Origin: Parus major
Taxonomy: Eukaryota; Chordata; Aves; Passeriformes; Paridae
Length of the DNA stretch: 64,000 nt
Direction: 5' to 3'
Assembly (NCBI RefSeq): GCF_001522545.3
Contig: NC_031769.1
Span: 9,104,470-9,168,469 of the forward strand
Part shown: positions 14,623 through 27,400 of the stretch, one piece after another
How the letters are laid out: each line of letters starts with the position of its first letter
How positions within the stretch are numbered: the first letter of the stretch is position 1
Position numbers and translations under genes: made by a program
Notes under the pieces: model-generated
Told to the model about the DNA's origin: nothing
Seen by the model: only the letters and a program-made list of their open reading frames with translations
Databases searched by the model: none

Positions 14623-14880
14623 TCAGTTTGGTGCTGGAAAAAGAATATACATGAAAAATACCCCCTCTGCTCTGTTCTGAACATGGTTCTGAACCCCCTC
14701 TGCTCTGTTCTGAACCACAACAGCCTGGTGCTGTGGGCCCATTTCCAGCCACAGGAGGATTTCCCAAAGCCACATCACCAGCTTGGCAGGGATCACCTGC
14801 AGCTGGGAGATGCCTCCCAGCAGCAGCACAGCAACAGGCACAATCCAGAGGAGCTTCACTAGCCAGTTCCATGCCTTCAT
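14623..14880 (-). CDS. candidate 85-codon hydrophobic short ORF, function unknown
   Basis: The frame starts at the ATG whose complement lies at 14878-14880 and runs 85 codons to a TGA. Residues 1-6 (MKAWNW) precede a hydrophobic core, LVKLLWIVPVAVLLLGG, at residues 7-23, which would serve as a signal peptide or membrane anchor. A second Trp/Leu-rich stretch (WLWEILLWL) lies at 37-45. There are six Trp in 85 residues. Residues 57-74 repeat QNRAEGV with an 11-residue period, encoded by the 33-bp tandem duplication. No homologue is recognised. An overlapping frame (- 14579-14944, 121 codons) is Cys/Ala/Gly-rich and looks like a shadow. It could be a decayed retroviral leader, a lineage-specific small membrane protein, or chance in GC-rich DNA; chance is the most likely. 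Confidence 0.15.
   Translation of the reverse strand: MKAWNWLVKLLWIVPVAVLLLGGISQLQVIPAKLVMWLWEILLWLEMGPQHQAVVVQNRAEGVQNHVQNRAEGVFFMYILFPAPN
14661..14715. repeat. 33-bp tandem duplication
   Basis: The 22-base segment CCCCCTCTGCTCTGTTCTGAAC-type unit begins at 14661 and again at 14694, with an 11-base spacer (ATGGTTCTGAA) that itself repeats the unit's end. The period is exactly 33, so it preserves reading frame. The two 22-base copies are identical, suggesting a fairly recent duplication. Confidence 0.9.
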
Positions 14881-15760
14881 GACCCCCAACACAAATCCTG
14901 GCCCACCTGGCAATCATACTCCCATTGCCAGAGATGGGCTGCAAATCTGGGTCTTTGCTGGGTCAGGAGAGGAAAAGGATATTCCCCAGAACAAAAATGG
15001 GATTTTACTCATGGATTTTCTGATCATCTGGATCATCATGGGGTATGGAACTGTGTGAAAGGCAGGACACACTCTTAAAAGCTGGGTTTAAATCCCAGCA
15101 TCACCTTAGCTCTGTGCTCAGGGGTTTCTGAGGTGAGCACACTCCACAACACCAGATCTTTAGCTGGCACAAATATCACATGCAAGCTACGTATGGACAC
15201 ATTAACCTGCCTCTGGTCAAGCAGAAGACACAACCCAGCTTAATAATAAATCTTATTCACCTTTTTCCAATGAAATCCAAAGTCTGAAAGCTTGGGGTAT
15301 TCATAGGATGAAAGAAAGAGGCACACACCAATAGCCAGACAGGTTTTAATAAGGTGTGTCAAGCCCCACAGGCAGCCCTCTTCATCCTAATGCCCTCTGG
15401 ACTGCACAGCCCACACAGGACATGACCCTTGCAGGGTACAAGGTAAAAAGGTGACCCCACATCCTGCCTGCCAGCATCAGTCACAGACACTGAGATGGAC
15501 AATCCAGCCACAACAGTCAGGGAACAGGAAAAACAAGTGCTGCTGTCACATTAGCAATGTTTCTGACCAGAGAAGGGGGAAAATAAAAGGCAGAGACTCG
15601 AAAGAACAGTCAGGCTGCCTGCTTTTGCTCATAAAGATGGCAGGGAGGATGAGGAAGCACCATCTGGAGGTTGGAGAGAGCAGCCAGGAGTCTCAGACAA
15701 AGGTTAGAAGGGGTATCCTGGCCACAACAACACAAATAAGATGGATTTGAAAGAATCATA

Positions 15761-18700
15761 TCTGCTGAGGCCATGCCCAAGACCACAATATCTTGCCCAG
15801 GTAACAACAACTTTTAAATATGAATTTTCAAAACCTGTAGTAATGTAGTAATCCACGCATGGATAACACAAACATAACAGTAACTTCTCTTTTGTGTAGT
15901 CAGAAAACATCTCAATACCAACTTTCTTTGACTTCTTGCACATCACATTTGTCCATTTTTATTTTATTTACAAGTACATATAAACATTATTGTAATAGCG
16001 GTAGCATGACACACACAAAAATAAAAATCACATTTCAACAAGTTATTTCTAAGACATTAGAAAACATAATTTTTTTCTGATGTACCAGTGGCCTTACACC
16101 TTACAAAAAGATCCCAAATACTTTTGAACAAACAATAAAGTATCAGTCACTGCTGCTTATTCAGCCTTACAGCTGATGCTGACTCATTCTAAACAGCAAA
16201 GATTTTCAGAGTTGCAAGTGTCCACACAAATACTGTAAAACTTGGCCATTCTTAATTGCCTAAGTACTGGTGATTTTGTTATTTCTTTTCTTTGTTATCT
16301 GCCAGGACTATGAAATTCTCTGAATATTCTGCAGCTATGAAATTCTTTGCTACCTCTACTGCCTATTATGAAAACCACACCTGAATCCATCAGATTTCCA
16401 CATTCCATTATGTCATTACTCCCTTCCTATTGCACACCAATTTCACTTCCATTCTCTACCAACTAATTTTAATGGGAAAGGTACATGGTTGAATATATGA
16501 CAGATTAGCCAGCATTTCTAGCTCTCTCAGGCTAATCTTAAGCATTAAAATTTCTTTGGACTTCCTTGTTGTCACACATAATGCCGCTACATCTACTAAT
16601 ACAATTATGTCACAGGAACAAAAAGAGAACACACATCAAGTATTAGAAATTCAGTACTAAAAGATACTTTTGAAGCCATATTATTGTTATTCAAGCTCAC
16701 CTTAAATCAGGAGACTATATTTATTTAGAAATCAAGACATTCTTAGGAGACTAAAATTTGTTAGGGTAGTAAATTCACCTTTGCAACTTTCTTTCTTACA
16801 AGTTCTACATTGTCTGCCACTGAAATAATGATGGACATGCCAAGAAGGCCATTAGGTAGTTCTGGAGTAGAACTTGGCATCTGGCTGTGGATCCATTCAT
16901 CCAGAATTTCCCACAATATCAATGGAGCTGCCACTGTGGCACCCATCCACCACTCCACATTGGCACCAACCCCTGACAGAATACATTGCTGCTTAACTAA
17001 TGGGGTTTTTTCTGCAGACTCACAGGTTATGTTGCTCCATTTATGCTTCTCTTTGCAGTAATTTCTGTCCTGATATTGTGGGGCTTGAGCCCCTCCTGCT
17101 ACCAGCTGTACCCTACTTGCACCCTTCAGCCTAACCTAGCAACCTAACAAGGGCATGGGGCTAATGGCATTGAGAGATTGCCCAGTTCATCCAGTTGAAC
17201 CATGCTGGTTAGGGCAAGGCAAGGAGAGCAGACTAAACCTGTCTGAACAAGAGTGACGATTGACAGAGGCAGACAGAAAATGAACCTGCTGTGCCTGCCA
17301 CTGCCTTTACCCAGCACTGGTGACAAACAGACCCCCAAAACCTGGTGAAAGTCATTTAAATACAAACAACCACCTCAGCTCATTGTATAATTTTTCCTTT
17401 GCTGACTGACTAGGAAAATAAACAAGCTAAAAAACCAAACTGAACTCCCACAACACCTGCAGGACAAGAGGGATATCCATACAAATGCTGGATGTTACAT
17501 CCTTCTCTGGCATGTTCTTGTGTAGGCTCTCGCTTTAGAAAAAAATTTAATTTGGTATTTTTTCATACTTCTTATTATCTCAGAATAAGACTTCAAAAGG
17601 ATACAAAAAGGTTCAGGAAAAGAAACTTTCATCTCCTTATGCATCTGTTTTGGATTATTTTCCAGTCTTCTGGCTCATAAGCTCACTCACTTCTCCCAAG
17701 ACTTTTGACTCTTTCCTTACACAAGCACTCTTAAACCAAATGAACAATCAGTGGCTCATGGAATAAAATTAGGAACCAACTCCATAAATTATTTTTCCCC
17801 AGTGCCTTGTACTTTTCCTCCATAAAATGCAAGTTCCCTATTATAAAAGTAAACATCCTTGTAAAAAGATAAAATAAAATACTTGGTATATTTTAAAATG
17901 ATAATAAATTATGGATTGATTCAAACATAAAATCGGAGTTGGGTTATTATGTTCCAATTTTTTACAGTTTTTTTCCTTGAAAACTGCTGGTGAGGCATAG
18001 TTGTACAAACATTATTTATCTTTCAGGTCCATGTACGATTTTAGGAATGCCTAAGCTACTCATATACCTTGACACTTGATTCAGAAGTCAAGACCTAATA
18101 TAGCAAGATGTGTGGAGGGCTCCTAAAGAACAAATATCTGAAATTAATATTAGTTTGGGTTAGCAATTAACTCCACAGATTTGGGGATGGAAGCAATGTA
18201 GAAGGGAGTGTCAATGGAAACAGTGTCCAGTAGTAGAGATATGGTAGGCTAAACAGTTTCTGTGCTTTTGACCCACCTGGCTGCTGCAGAAGTCAGCAGG
18301 TATATCTCTCTGAGAACCCAACAGAAACAGCTTCTTTATGCCAGTCTTGATGAAGAAAAAATAAAAGTTACTTACACTGGTTTCACCCCCACTCCACCAT
18401 CAGGTTTTCTCCATAGGTGCTCTGTGTCACCTTTCCATGCTTTTTCCTCACCCAACACTGAGGATCCTTTCAGTGCTTCAAAGTTCCTCAGCTATGGAGG
18501 CAAAACTAAATTTCACTGCTGGTGACACCCTGGGAAGGAAGGATGACAATGTACATGGGAAGGAGGCTTGGAGGAAACCAAGGTTTCCCCAGCCTTTTAT
18601 GACCTTTGGGATTCTCTCATCTCTCCTTCCGTCCTGTGCATGCCTCCAGGCACCCTCCACAATCCTAAATAACCTCCTTTCCTCTATTCAGGATCTTTTC

Positions 18701-20854
18701 AGCATCCCCACACATGGTTTGCAAAATAAATTGTCTTCTCTTCCCTCAAGTAGCAAGTGCTGCTGACAGAAGGATCCCAGGCTCTGGCAAGGAGAAAAGG
18801 TGCGAGGTCACACTGCTCTGATAAGGCAAGGACAGCATGGTCAGATGCAGAACAACGCTGAGCTGAGCTCTGGGGGACAGAGCTCACTGTGACCCAGGTG
18901 AAAGAGCAAACCACAGCTTCTGCTGCCCCTGTCCCCAGTGCCAAATCTGCTACAGGGACAACTGAAGTCAGAACATCTCATCCCCTTCTCAGCCTTGAGA
19001 GAATGAGCTGCATTCCTCAGTTGAATCTAAAGTTGATTCAGATATTGTCAACAGCAAAAGATGAAATTATGAGTTGTTTAAGTCTCACTCGGATTCTTTT
19101 TCACCTTCCATGAAAACAGCCACTAATCAATATTTTCAGAGTTACTTCAAGTGCATCAGTGTGAGGTGGGGGGAAGAGTCAGCTCTGGGCACACAAAGCT
19201 CAGACCTGTGCACAGCACGGCCCCAGCCCTGCCAGACAGCACGGCTCACGGGCACAGGCAGTAAACAAGTAGAAATAAATCAGTCTGTTCCCCCATAAAA
19301 TTACTGCCACTTGAACTGCACTATCTCACACACTGATACTGTAGATAATTCGGTTTCATCTTGATTATGACCTGTATTAACACCCAAAGTAATAAAATCT
19401 TTCACATTCTCATTTTACTGAAGCCAAAGGACAAACCTTCTGCAGTGACATATGGCTCTGCTCCTCTGCAAATATGTTAGACTGCTTACAAAATCTCCTT
19501 GTCTAGCAAAGGATAATGCTTTTTAAAATAAATTACCTGCATTAATTTTTATTTTCCACCAAGAAAACCTCACATATCATCATAATCATCTATCTACACA
19601 GATATATGAGTTTCTCACATTGTTTGCACTTTTTTTTTTCCTTTAATGGGGTGATTTTGGACTATGTCATTGATTATATAGCTGTAACATGCAATTTTTT
19701 CCAGCACAAGAGGCAGCTTGGGGCTCACAGACTGCAGAGCAATTCCTGTATAGTTCAAACAACATAAAGAACAGTCTAGGGGACACAAATTGAGATGAGA
19801 CTAAGTTCTGCAGAACTTCGAAAACAAGAGGTATTTCATACCTGATTACTTAAGTACAACTTTCAACCTTAGGGAATTTGGTATTACATACACTTTTTAA
19901 ATCCAAAAGCTTTCTCTGTAGTGTGTGTATTGATACACTGTTGCATAAATTTGGGGATCCTCAGTTTGATTAAGGACTTTCCTGCCCTTTCCCTGGCTGC
20001 ATACTGCCTCCCCATCCCCTGCAAGATGACCAGCTGCCATGGGGGCAGAGCAGAGATTATTCTAGATCACTGTTCTAGGAGCAAGAACTGACACTTCCAC
20101 CTCTGTGAGGCAGAGACAAAAAACCATGGTCCCCATTGTCTTGCAGGAGATCTCTATAAATGGCTCCTTACAAGATTTCTTTGTGGAAAGGGATCAGATT
20201 TTATTTTGGTGTGATGAGAAAGTATTTCTTTGCTTGAAGAGGCAGGTTCAGATTAGAAAAAAATTAGGCAAGAAAATGCGAGAATAAAACTATTTATGCC
20301 TCCACTTGCTTCTCATCTAAAAACTAAACTTCTGAAAATAGACAATTTAAGATGAAGAAAATTCTGTTTATTCACTGTTTTTAATAAAACATCTTCTACC
20401 TGTGCCAACGACTTTTAAATAGCAAACAGAATGTGAACTGCATGACATACAGGAGCGGGTTTTGTTTAGCAAATGCTTAATGTCATTGTCATGGCTCCTA
20501 AGAAAGCAGCTTGCACTGGCACTGAAATTTGCAATTACTGCAGCTTAATTAACAAATGCCCATTTCCCTTTTACATCTACTGTGGAGATTTTCAAGTTTA
20601 GAAAAGGGAGATATTTATTCCTGTACTACTGTACATGAATGAAATGTATGATGAAAACCCTTTAACCCTAGAAGTTTGAACTGTCATTTCCTTTGGTCTA
20701 TGATGAACCAATGAAGTTATTCTCCCCATAAGGGAGAAATCATAAGTTATTATTTGAGCCAGCTGATCTGCATCATTTGTGGGAATCTTGTCTAAACAAA
20801 GCAGGAAGGAACCACAACATTAACTTCCCAAGCCATTGCAGCCCTGTGAAACCA
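15761..20854. other. AT-rich non-coding DNA with GC-richer patches
   Basis: No gene or repeat family is recognised. GC-richer patches lie at about 16810-17350, 18240-18960 and 19150-19270. Frames there (for example + 16810-17061 and - 16761-16958, or + 18437-18766) overlap on opposite strands and carry no known motif. The segment 20461-20600 is complex sequence with TTAATTAA and CTGCAG elements and reads like conserved regulatory DNA, but this cannot be shown without alignment. Confidence 0.55.
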
Positions 20855-21410
20855 TGTCGTGTTTAAATGCAGCCAGAATTTAAGCACCAAACAGCTGCCT
20901 TTCACTGCCCCCCCCGAAAGATGGGGGAAGAGAACCAGTAGGGTAAAAGCAAGAAAACTCCTGGGTTTAGATAAGAACATCTAAATAATTGAAATAATAA
21001 TAATAAATTGTAAGGAAAAGAAAAATAACAAAATCAAGAGAATTAAACACAAGAAAGATAAATGATACAAATGGAAACATTCTCACCACCAACCAACTGA
21101 TGTCCAGCTAGCCCCTGAGCAGCAGCTCCCAGGTTCTGACCCTTTGGGGTGTGGGACATGCCTGTGGCCAGCTGGGGCCAGCCCCACCAGCTGGGTCCCA
21201 GGCTCCAGAGGTCTCCCAGGCTCTTTTTCCCCCCAGACTCCTCCACGTGGGATCATAGGAGGAGCAGGAGAGTCCTTGATACCTTGCAAGCCCTGCTCAC
21301 CAGCACTGATAACATCCCTGAATTACCAACACTGATTCCAGAACAAATCCAAACTAGCCCCACACCAGCTACTGATGAAACTGAACTCTAGCCCAGCCCA
21401 AGCCAACACA
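20855..21410 (-). mobile_element. Old LTR of an avian endogenous retrovirus (solo or isolated)
   Basis: Read on the - strand, this 556-bp block starts TGTGTTGG and ends AAACACGACA, giving the TG...CA ends of a retroviral LTR. It follows, with scattered substitutions, an LTR I recognise as widespread in bird genomes. The 5' part has GGCTGGGCTAGAGTT, then GTAGCTGGTGTGGGGCTA, then CAGTGTTGGTAATTCAGGGA. The 3' part has an (ATT)n-rich stretch, TTATCTAAACCCAGGAGTTT, a pyrimidine-rich segment with CCCCCATCTTTCGGGGGGG, and GTGGTGCTTA-like sequence before the end. No gag, pol or env sequence adjoins it, and no second LTR is seen. The five bases on each side (AACCA and GGATG) do not match, so no target-site duplication is evident. 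This fits an old insertion or one altered at an edge. The exact family and ERV class are not assigned. Confidence 0.85.
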
Positions 21411-24400
21411 GGATGGCCTCTTCAGAAATCAAGAATCAGTTAATGTGTGGGCAAAGAGATGCCTGGGGACAGAAAAAGAATTATCTCTGTTAGTTTGATT
21501 CTTTCCACAGATTTTTGAGATAAAATAGCATTTTTGAAGTGCCAGCTTTCTTGCCTTCTAAAATATGCCATTAACCTCTATGCCAGTTGTAACTTATTTT
21601 CAATTACCATACCAACAAAATACATTGAGACAAGTAAATCTTTTTTGGCATCATATGTGAAGGGTAATGTTTCACAGAACAAGAAAATTTTAATCAAATG
21701 ACCTTATTCCTGGGAAGGGAACAACCAAAATTTTGAGGCTAGTATAAATCTCTTCAGATATTTGAAATAAAGCCCAGAGAGAAGGTCTGACTTCTAATTG
21801 GGAATGCAGTGGATCCAGAGACATGAAACGGACACTATCTGCCTGATTACCTTTTTTAGTGAACATGGATTTATAATTTGTACTGCAACATTAAGTACAT
21901 CCATCAACCCTTTGCCACTGAGCAAAACACTGCTGAAAAAAACCCCACTTTTTTGCCCAAACTTCATTTAGAGCTCTCCATTTCTTCAGTTATAATAATT
22001 TCTGCCTCAAGTGTTTGGGTGGGAGAGCTCTAACTGGAGGAGCAGAAAGACAATGGAGAAATCTTAGTATCAGAAGACTTCAAACATTTGTAACAAAAAC
22101 ACTGTCGAAGTTTGACATCTAAAGTTAGATTTACCATAACAAACCTGAAATCAATAAAAAAAAGAATTTGAGTCGTGGAATAGGACTGGTATTTCTTAAC
22201 TGTATATTGATCCATTTTTGTCCAACTATTATTCCTCAGAAATTCTTAACTAAGGAACAAATAAGTGAAGTAGTTTAAAAGTCAAATATTTCAAAAGCAC
22301 TCATTCACCAAACACATCAATCAAAATTACAGGTAAAAATTGAGAGGAATCTTTTCTAACAGGTACTGTCAGTGAGAGAACAGTTTGTTCCATTAAATTA
22401 CTCAGCATAACCCATCACCAAAATTCCACTAATATGAAGGCAAGCTGTCAGCCAAGTAGGAAGTCTTAATTATTGTAGAAATCTAGTAAATCTACATATC
22501 TCTAACTTCTGAAGTGAAACAACATCCTAGAAAGAGAGATTAAATCAGAAGATTAACAGGAGACTATTATAACTTAGAAAGGTTGGGGGTTATTTTAAAT
22601 CACAGTAAACAAGGAGCAGTCAAGTTTACTACTTAAAGCTGGAAAATTAATTAAAATTTAAAAACAAAACACTACCATCTTGAAAACCACTCCTCCTCCA
22701 AAGAAAACAAATTGATTTAATTTTGGAAAAACAGAAGCCATTTAAACTGCTTTCACTGTGACTGGGTATTGCAGATTGCTTTCTTTAAGTGCTCAATAAA
22801 CTATGAAACTATTAGCAGTCTTGCCATCCAAAAATCCATTCATAAAATTGTCCCCCAACACCTTTCCTATCTTAACCTCAAAGAAATAGAGATGCAGCAG
22901 CATGTGCTTCTCCACCATAATGTGGAGTAAAGAGAGAGGAATACAGGACAAAAATCTGAAGGAAATCTATTTCAGTAGTTTTCAACTCCCCTCAATTTAT
23001 TTTCCCCCATCAGTACATTATAGTTTCTGGTTGGGTAATACACCTCTTTCCCATCTACTGTAGAATTTATGATAGAGAAAATATCAATTTCAGCTCAATA
23101 ACAGATATAGAGTACCAAAAATAGATATTTTTGCCTTTGAAAAATCACACAGTGTGCCGCTGTTCACAGTCATACCTGTCCTGCTACTTCCAGGAAAAAA
23201 ACTAAGATGATACAACCTTATCTCTGGAAAACCCAGTAAGATAATGGAGCTGAAAGTCTAAATATAATCACAGGAGAGTTAACATTAAATAGAATAAATT
23301 ACACATTTTAAACTTTATGATAATATTGCAAATTCATTACTAACACAAATGTTTACTGCACTACATCAAAAGCATTTTCCATTGCACCTGGAAGAGTTAC
23401 AAGTCCAAACATTAAGTGCTGTATTCCCTTTTTTGGCCTCAACATCCAGAGCTGTTACCAGCCTTAAATCACACAGGGCACTGGGGGAACACCCTGACAC
23501 AGCAGCAAAAGCTACCAAATATTCTAAACTTATGCAAAGCAGCAGCCAAAGCTATTTCAGTAAATTCAAATTACAATAAATAGTTTGGGATCATAAAATG
23601 TGTTTATTGTTCTGTCTACCTCTAGAGCAACTTTTGTTGCTGTTGCCACAGGGTTGGAGGGAATGAAGGAAAACTGCTTAAATTAAAGGCTTGGAATGTT
23701 ATATAATGCAGGATGACTTCATTAACAGGTCTTTACCTGTTAATCAACAGCACCATAATTAGTTCACTTTCAGGTTGTTCTTGTTTATTAAATGAGGACA
23801 TATAACAATAAAAGCCTCTCATAGTTCTCTATTACAAAGTATTTGTTCTAAGCACTAGAACAAAGAGAGGATGTATTTACTTGTTCACTTTGGAAGAATC
23901 AATTAAATCAAGGACTCTGAGTAGTAGGTATACAACCTGGGGAAAAAATAATCTACATTCTTTATATAAAAATATTTATTTTTGAAAAAGCAAATGTTGA
24001 ACTTCTTTAATGCATCTAGTCAAAACAATCAGGATAATTAAAAGCTATTTTTGTATATTATATATTATGTTTTTCATGTGCATATAAACTTGCATCGCCT
24101 TTAGAAAATTATGAAGTAATACCTTCCTCCTTGGCTTCTCACTTGACAAAATGGATGTCAATAATTACTGCATTTATTTTTCACACACAAGCTGTCTTGA
24201 GACAAAACAAATCCCTATTCCATGCAGACTTATCACTTTTGCTCTGCTGGAACAGATACACTTTCAGGTGAACCATGTCATAAGATTTTCTTCTATTTCT
24301 CCTATTGTCTTGTCTCTGAGAAGCTACTTAGTCAGGACCCCAACATCCTCCCCTTGAAAACCATAAATATTTTTTTCCTATTATATTTACTGTCTAAAGG

Positions 24401-27400
24401 CAGATTGAGAGTCAAAAGACTGTTAGTGCTTGTCAAATGCTATGAAGTCAAAAACAAAATGATGTTCACTAAATGATTATTGTAATGCAACAGCAGTCAG
24501 GTGATGCACAGTCTGTGTAGCAAACGGGAAAGGATTTTAAAAGGATATTTGAAGAAAAAAAGAAAAGCAGGAAAAAAAATATATGGCATCTTCTGCACAG
24601 AAAAACTTGTAACTGTGAAAATTCATGCAAAAGAATGTTATTCAGAATATACTTAAGAAATCTACAGCTTTGCCTCCTACACACTCAAGAAAATGCAGAG
24701 TGAATAGTCAAGTCATTCATTAATGTCCTTGCAAAATTGGTACATTTTGAAAATATATTTGATTCATGACCTCATGTCTTAAGCTGATGTACTGTTAGAC
24801 AGGATTACTGGAGTTTTCAAAAAGAAAGACACAAGCAACATGAATATTTTAAGAAACATAATTTTCCCAAGCAGGGGATGGGTTCAAAGTTTTCTAGTTT
24901 GTCTTCTTTTAGACATTCCCATCAATGCCTCAGTTAATTACCAAAGTACCACAGTAATTAATCTGATTGACCCAACTAACCACTGCTACACTGAGACAAT
25001 AGTCACCGATATTTAGGGGGACAAAGGCAAACACCAGTTTCCCTTCTGACAGGGAATAGTGAAACCCAAAATAAGCAAGCAGTTAAGTGATCCATTTTTG
25101 GAATTACACATTTTGAACCAATTGAAATGCTAAGTAGAAGGTATCCTTTAACACCAGGAGAAAAGTTCCTATCTCACTCAAATCTGGGGCTGCCCAATAA
25201 TCGCAATATGGTTGTGTAGCCATCGCTGCCAACTCTCTCTTCTCTTTTTACAATTTTTATTACAACCTTTTGTTCATAAAAAAAAATTATGCTTTTTCTT
25301 TGTTAGTGGTGTTTTGGTTTGGTTTTTTTCTTAGTAAAGGTGAACAGTTAAAGCAAAAACTGCCTATTATTCTATTTTTTCAAAAGATGTAACCCAAACA
25401 CCTTAATCATCATGAAGTGAACCACGCTCGTGAATGTCCCTTGACACAAGAAGAGGACAAATATGATGGATTTAGAGCAGAGGCACACTGCTGCAGTGTC
25501 ACTCCAAAGCAGGATTCATTTGCTTTCCACCTCATTGCCAGAACATTATCCCTTGGTGTTCCCTTCTTCTCTCCAGACCACACTGTCCTTTTCAGGCTCT
25601 CGTGTTTCATCATTCATCAGGCTCAAACCTTACTGAGACTCCCTAATGCCTCTATCAAAGAGGCTGTACTTTTCCATGGCCTCTCAAATGTTAATTTTTT
25701 GTTTTAGTGTATACAATAGTGAAATAGGGAACGTCTCTGAACATGTCCAATGAATGTGCTGCTATGTAGCTTACCCAAAAGGAGTTAACAAAAAGGTCCA
25801 TCACACACTGATGCACGATAAAGATACACAATAAAAACAGTATCTCTAATACACAAACATATTTTCATGGAACATTTAGCTTGCTAGTATAACATGCAGG
25901 CTCAAAGTTACCTTAAATTGTATATATAATGCCTAGTACATGTCGAAAAAATAGCAGAAAAGTAAGATTTGCTTGGATATTTTTAATTAGCACATCTCAT
26001 AATGCTGAAGACTTCACATCACCTCAAATATTTCAGGGAGAAACACAAACTTGAAAAAAAAGAAAAGGCAACTCCAAAAATTTCAGAATTTTAATCCTAC
26101 TTAATATCAGATCATTACATTATATTTTAGAGATTCAACCACTATATTACCACAAATGCACAATTTTGAATAGAGAGATACTGGATAACTATAGTTATTC
26201 TCCAGTGATATCACACCTTCCACCACATCCCCCCAACCTGCTGGTAGAGAGGTGGACTCTTGTAATCAAAATTCTTGAATCAAACACAAAAGTGCCCCCA
26301 GAATCACTCAAAACCAAACTGGTTAAAGCATTTTCTTCCAGTGCTTGCCCTGGTTCTGTGAAAGCCAAGAAAATACATTACCACAAGTTACAACACTAAG
26401 AACTAAAGCTTCCTTGTGACAGCACAGCAGAGTTCTTGCCTGAGCTCTGAGCAAAGCAGGTCTGTCCACATGAAATAGCACTGTGCAGCACTCAGCAGCT
26501 GCAAAACTTATTTACTAGCACAGGACACGGGAATATAAAGGATTACCTATGGCTGGTTGGAGATTTACGGCTGCCTCTCATGCCAGGTGCTGAACAGCAC
26601 ACTGCCAGAGAAGTCTGAGTGATGCTTTTCAGCCCTGCAGGAGCTGCACCTTGAAATTCCCCACAAAAAAAGTTTTTATTGACAGCTGGGGCAGCAGCTA
26701 ACCACACTTGCACTATCATGCCAAACATCTTTTCCTAAGAGGAAATTTCACCTTTGATCACTGCCCCAGTTCTAATACCAGTTGTGCTGAGCATTTCTAT
26801 CATCCCACCATCACGCAGGTATCTGTTTTAACACCACACTGAGACAAACACAAGACAAAAAGACACAGTTTGGAGGATAGATGGGGCTATTTTCAATGAG
26901 GAAAAAAATCCCACCACACTCTTTCAAAATAAAGGAGATTAAGTCATCACTGCACTGACATTTTAACCTCAAGACTTAAAATGTTAATTTTTTACCTCCA
27001 ATAGCTCAAATAGCTCAGGGGGAGTGAGAGCTAACACACAGAACACAGGCTAATGGCAAATTAGAGTCTTCCTCTCAGACCAACTCTATTTCATGTAGTT
27101 GCTCCCATTACACAACTGTCACATAACCTAATGAAGAACAAGTGTGGGGAAGAAAAAAATTGAGCCAATTTCAATCCTGGTGGGTTTTTTCACAGACATG
27201 TTTCAATAGGTGTGTGCATTTCCTTAAAAATTATAAAATATTCCTAATAGCTGAGACACCATCCTCATATCCCCAGACTCTCAGGAATGTTTAGGTGCTA
27301 ACTCACCCTTGATTTCAGTTCAATGAAGCGTGTAAATACTTCTAAAGATGTGGATCTTCAGAATACCACTATACAATGACAGATTTTAACTTTGCTCCTT

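Larger units (their letters stand above)
14579..15760. other. GC-richer block, possible old retroelement remnant
   Basis: This block is clearly richer in G+C than its flanks, with abrupt-looking edges. Read on the - strand it contains TTATTAAAACCTGTC near 15340, which resembles the polyadenylation region of an LTR, followed downstream by a hydrophobic short frame (14623-14880) and a 33-bp tandem duplication. I could not find TG...CA ends, a primer binding site or any gag/pol similarity, so retroviral origin is only a guess. Alternatives are an exon of a long non-coding RNA or unclassified unique sequence. Confidence 0.25.

Noticed and set aside
15081..15099. tRNA T-arm-like hairpin GCTGGG-TTTAAAT-CCCAGC
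   Set aside because: No matching acceptor stem, A box or anticodon arm occurs at the right distance upstream.
17080..17093. Inverted repeat GGGGCT-TG-AGCCCC
   Set aside because: Only six paired bases; expected by chance in GC-richer DNA and not a terminator in a vertebrate context.
23918..23936. let-7-like text TGAGTAGTAGGTATACAAC
   Set aside because: The seed lacks the second G of TGAGGTAG and no complementary arm lies within about 80 bases, so there is no precursor hairpin.
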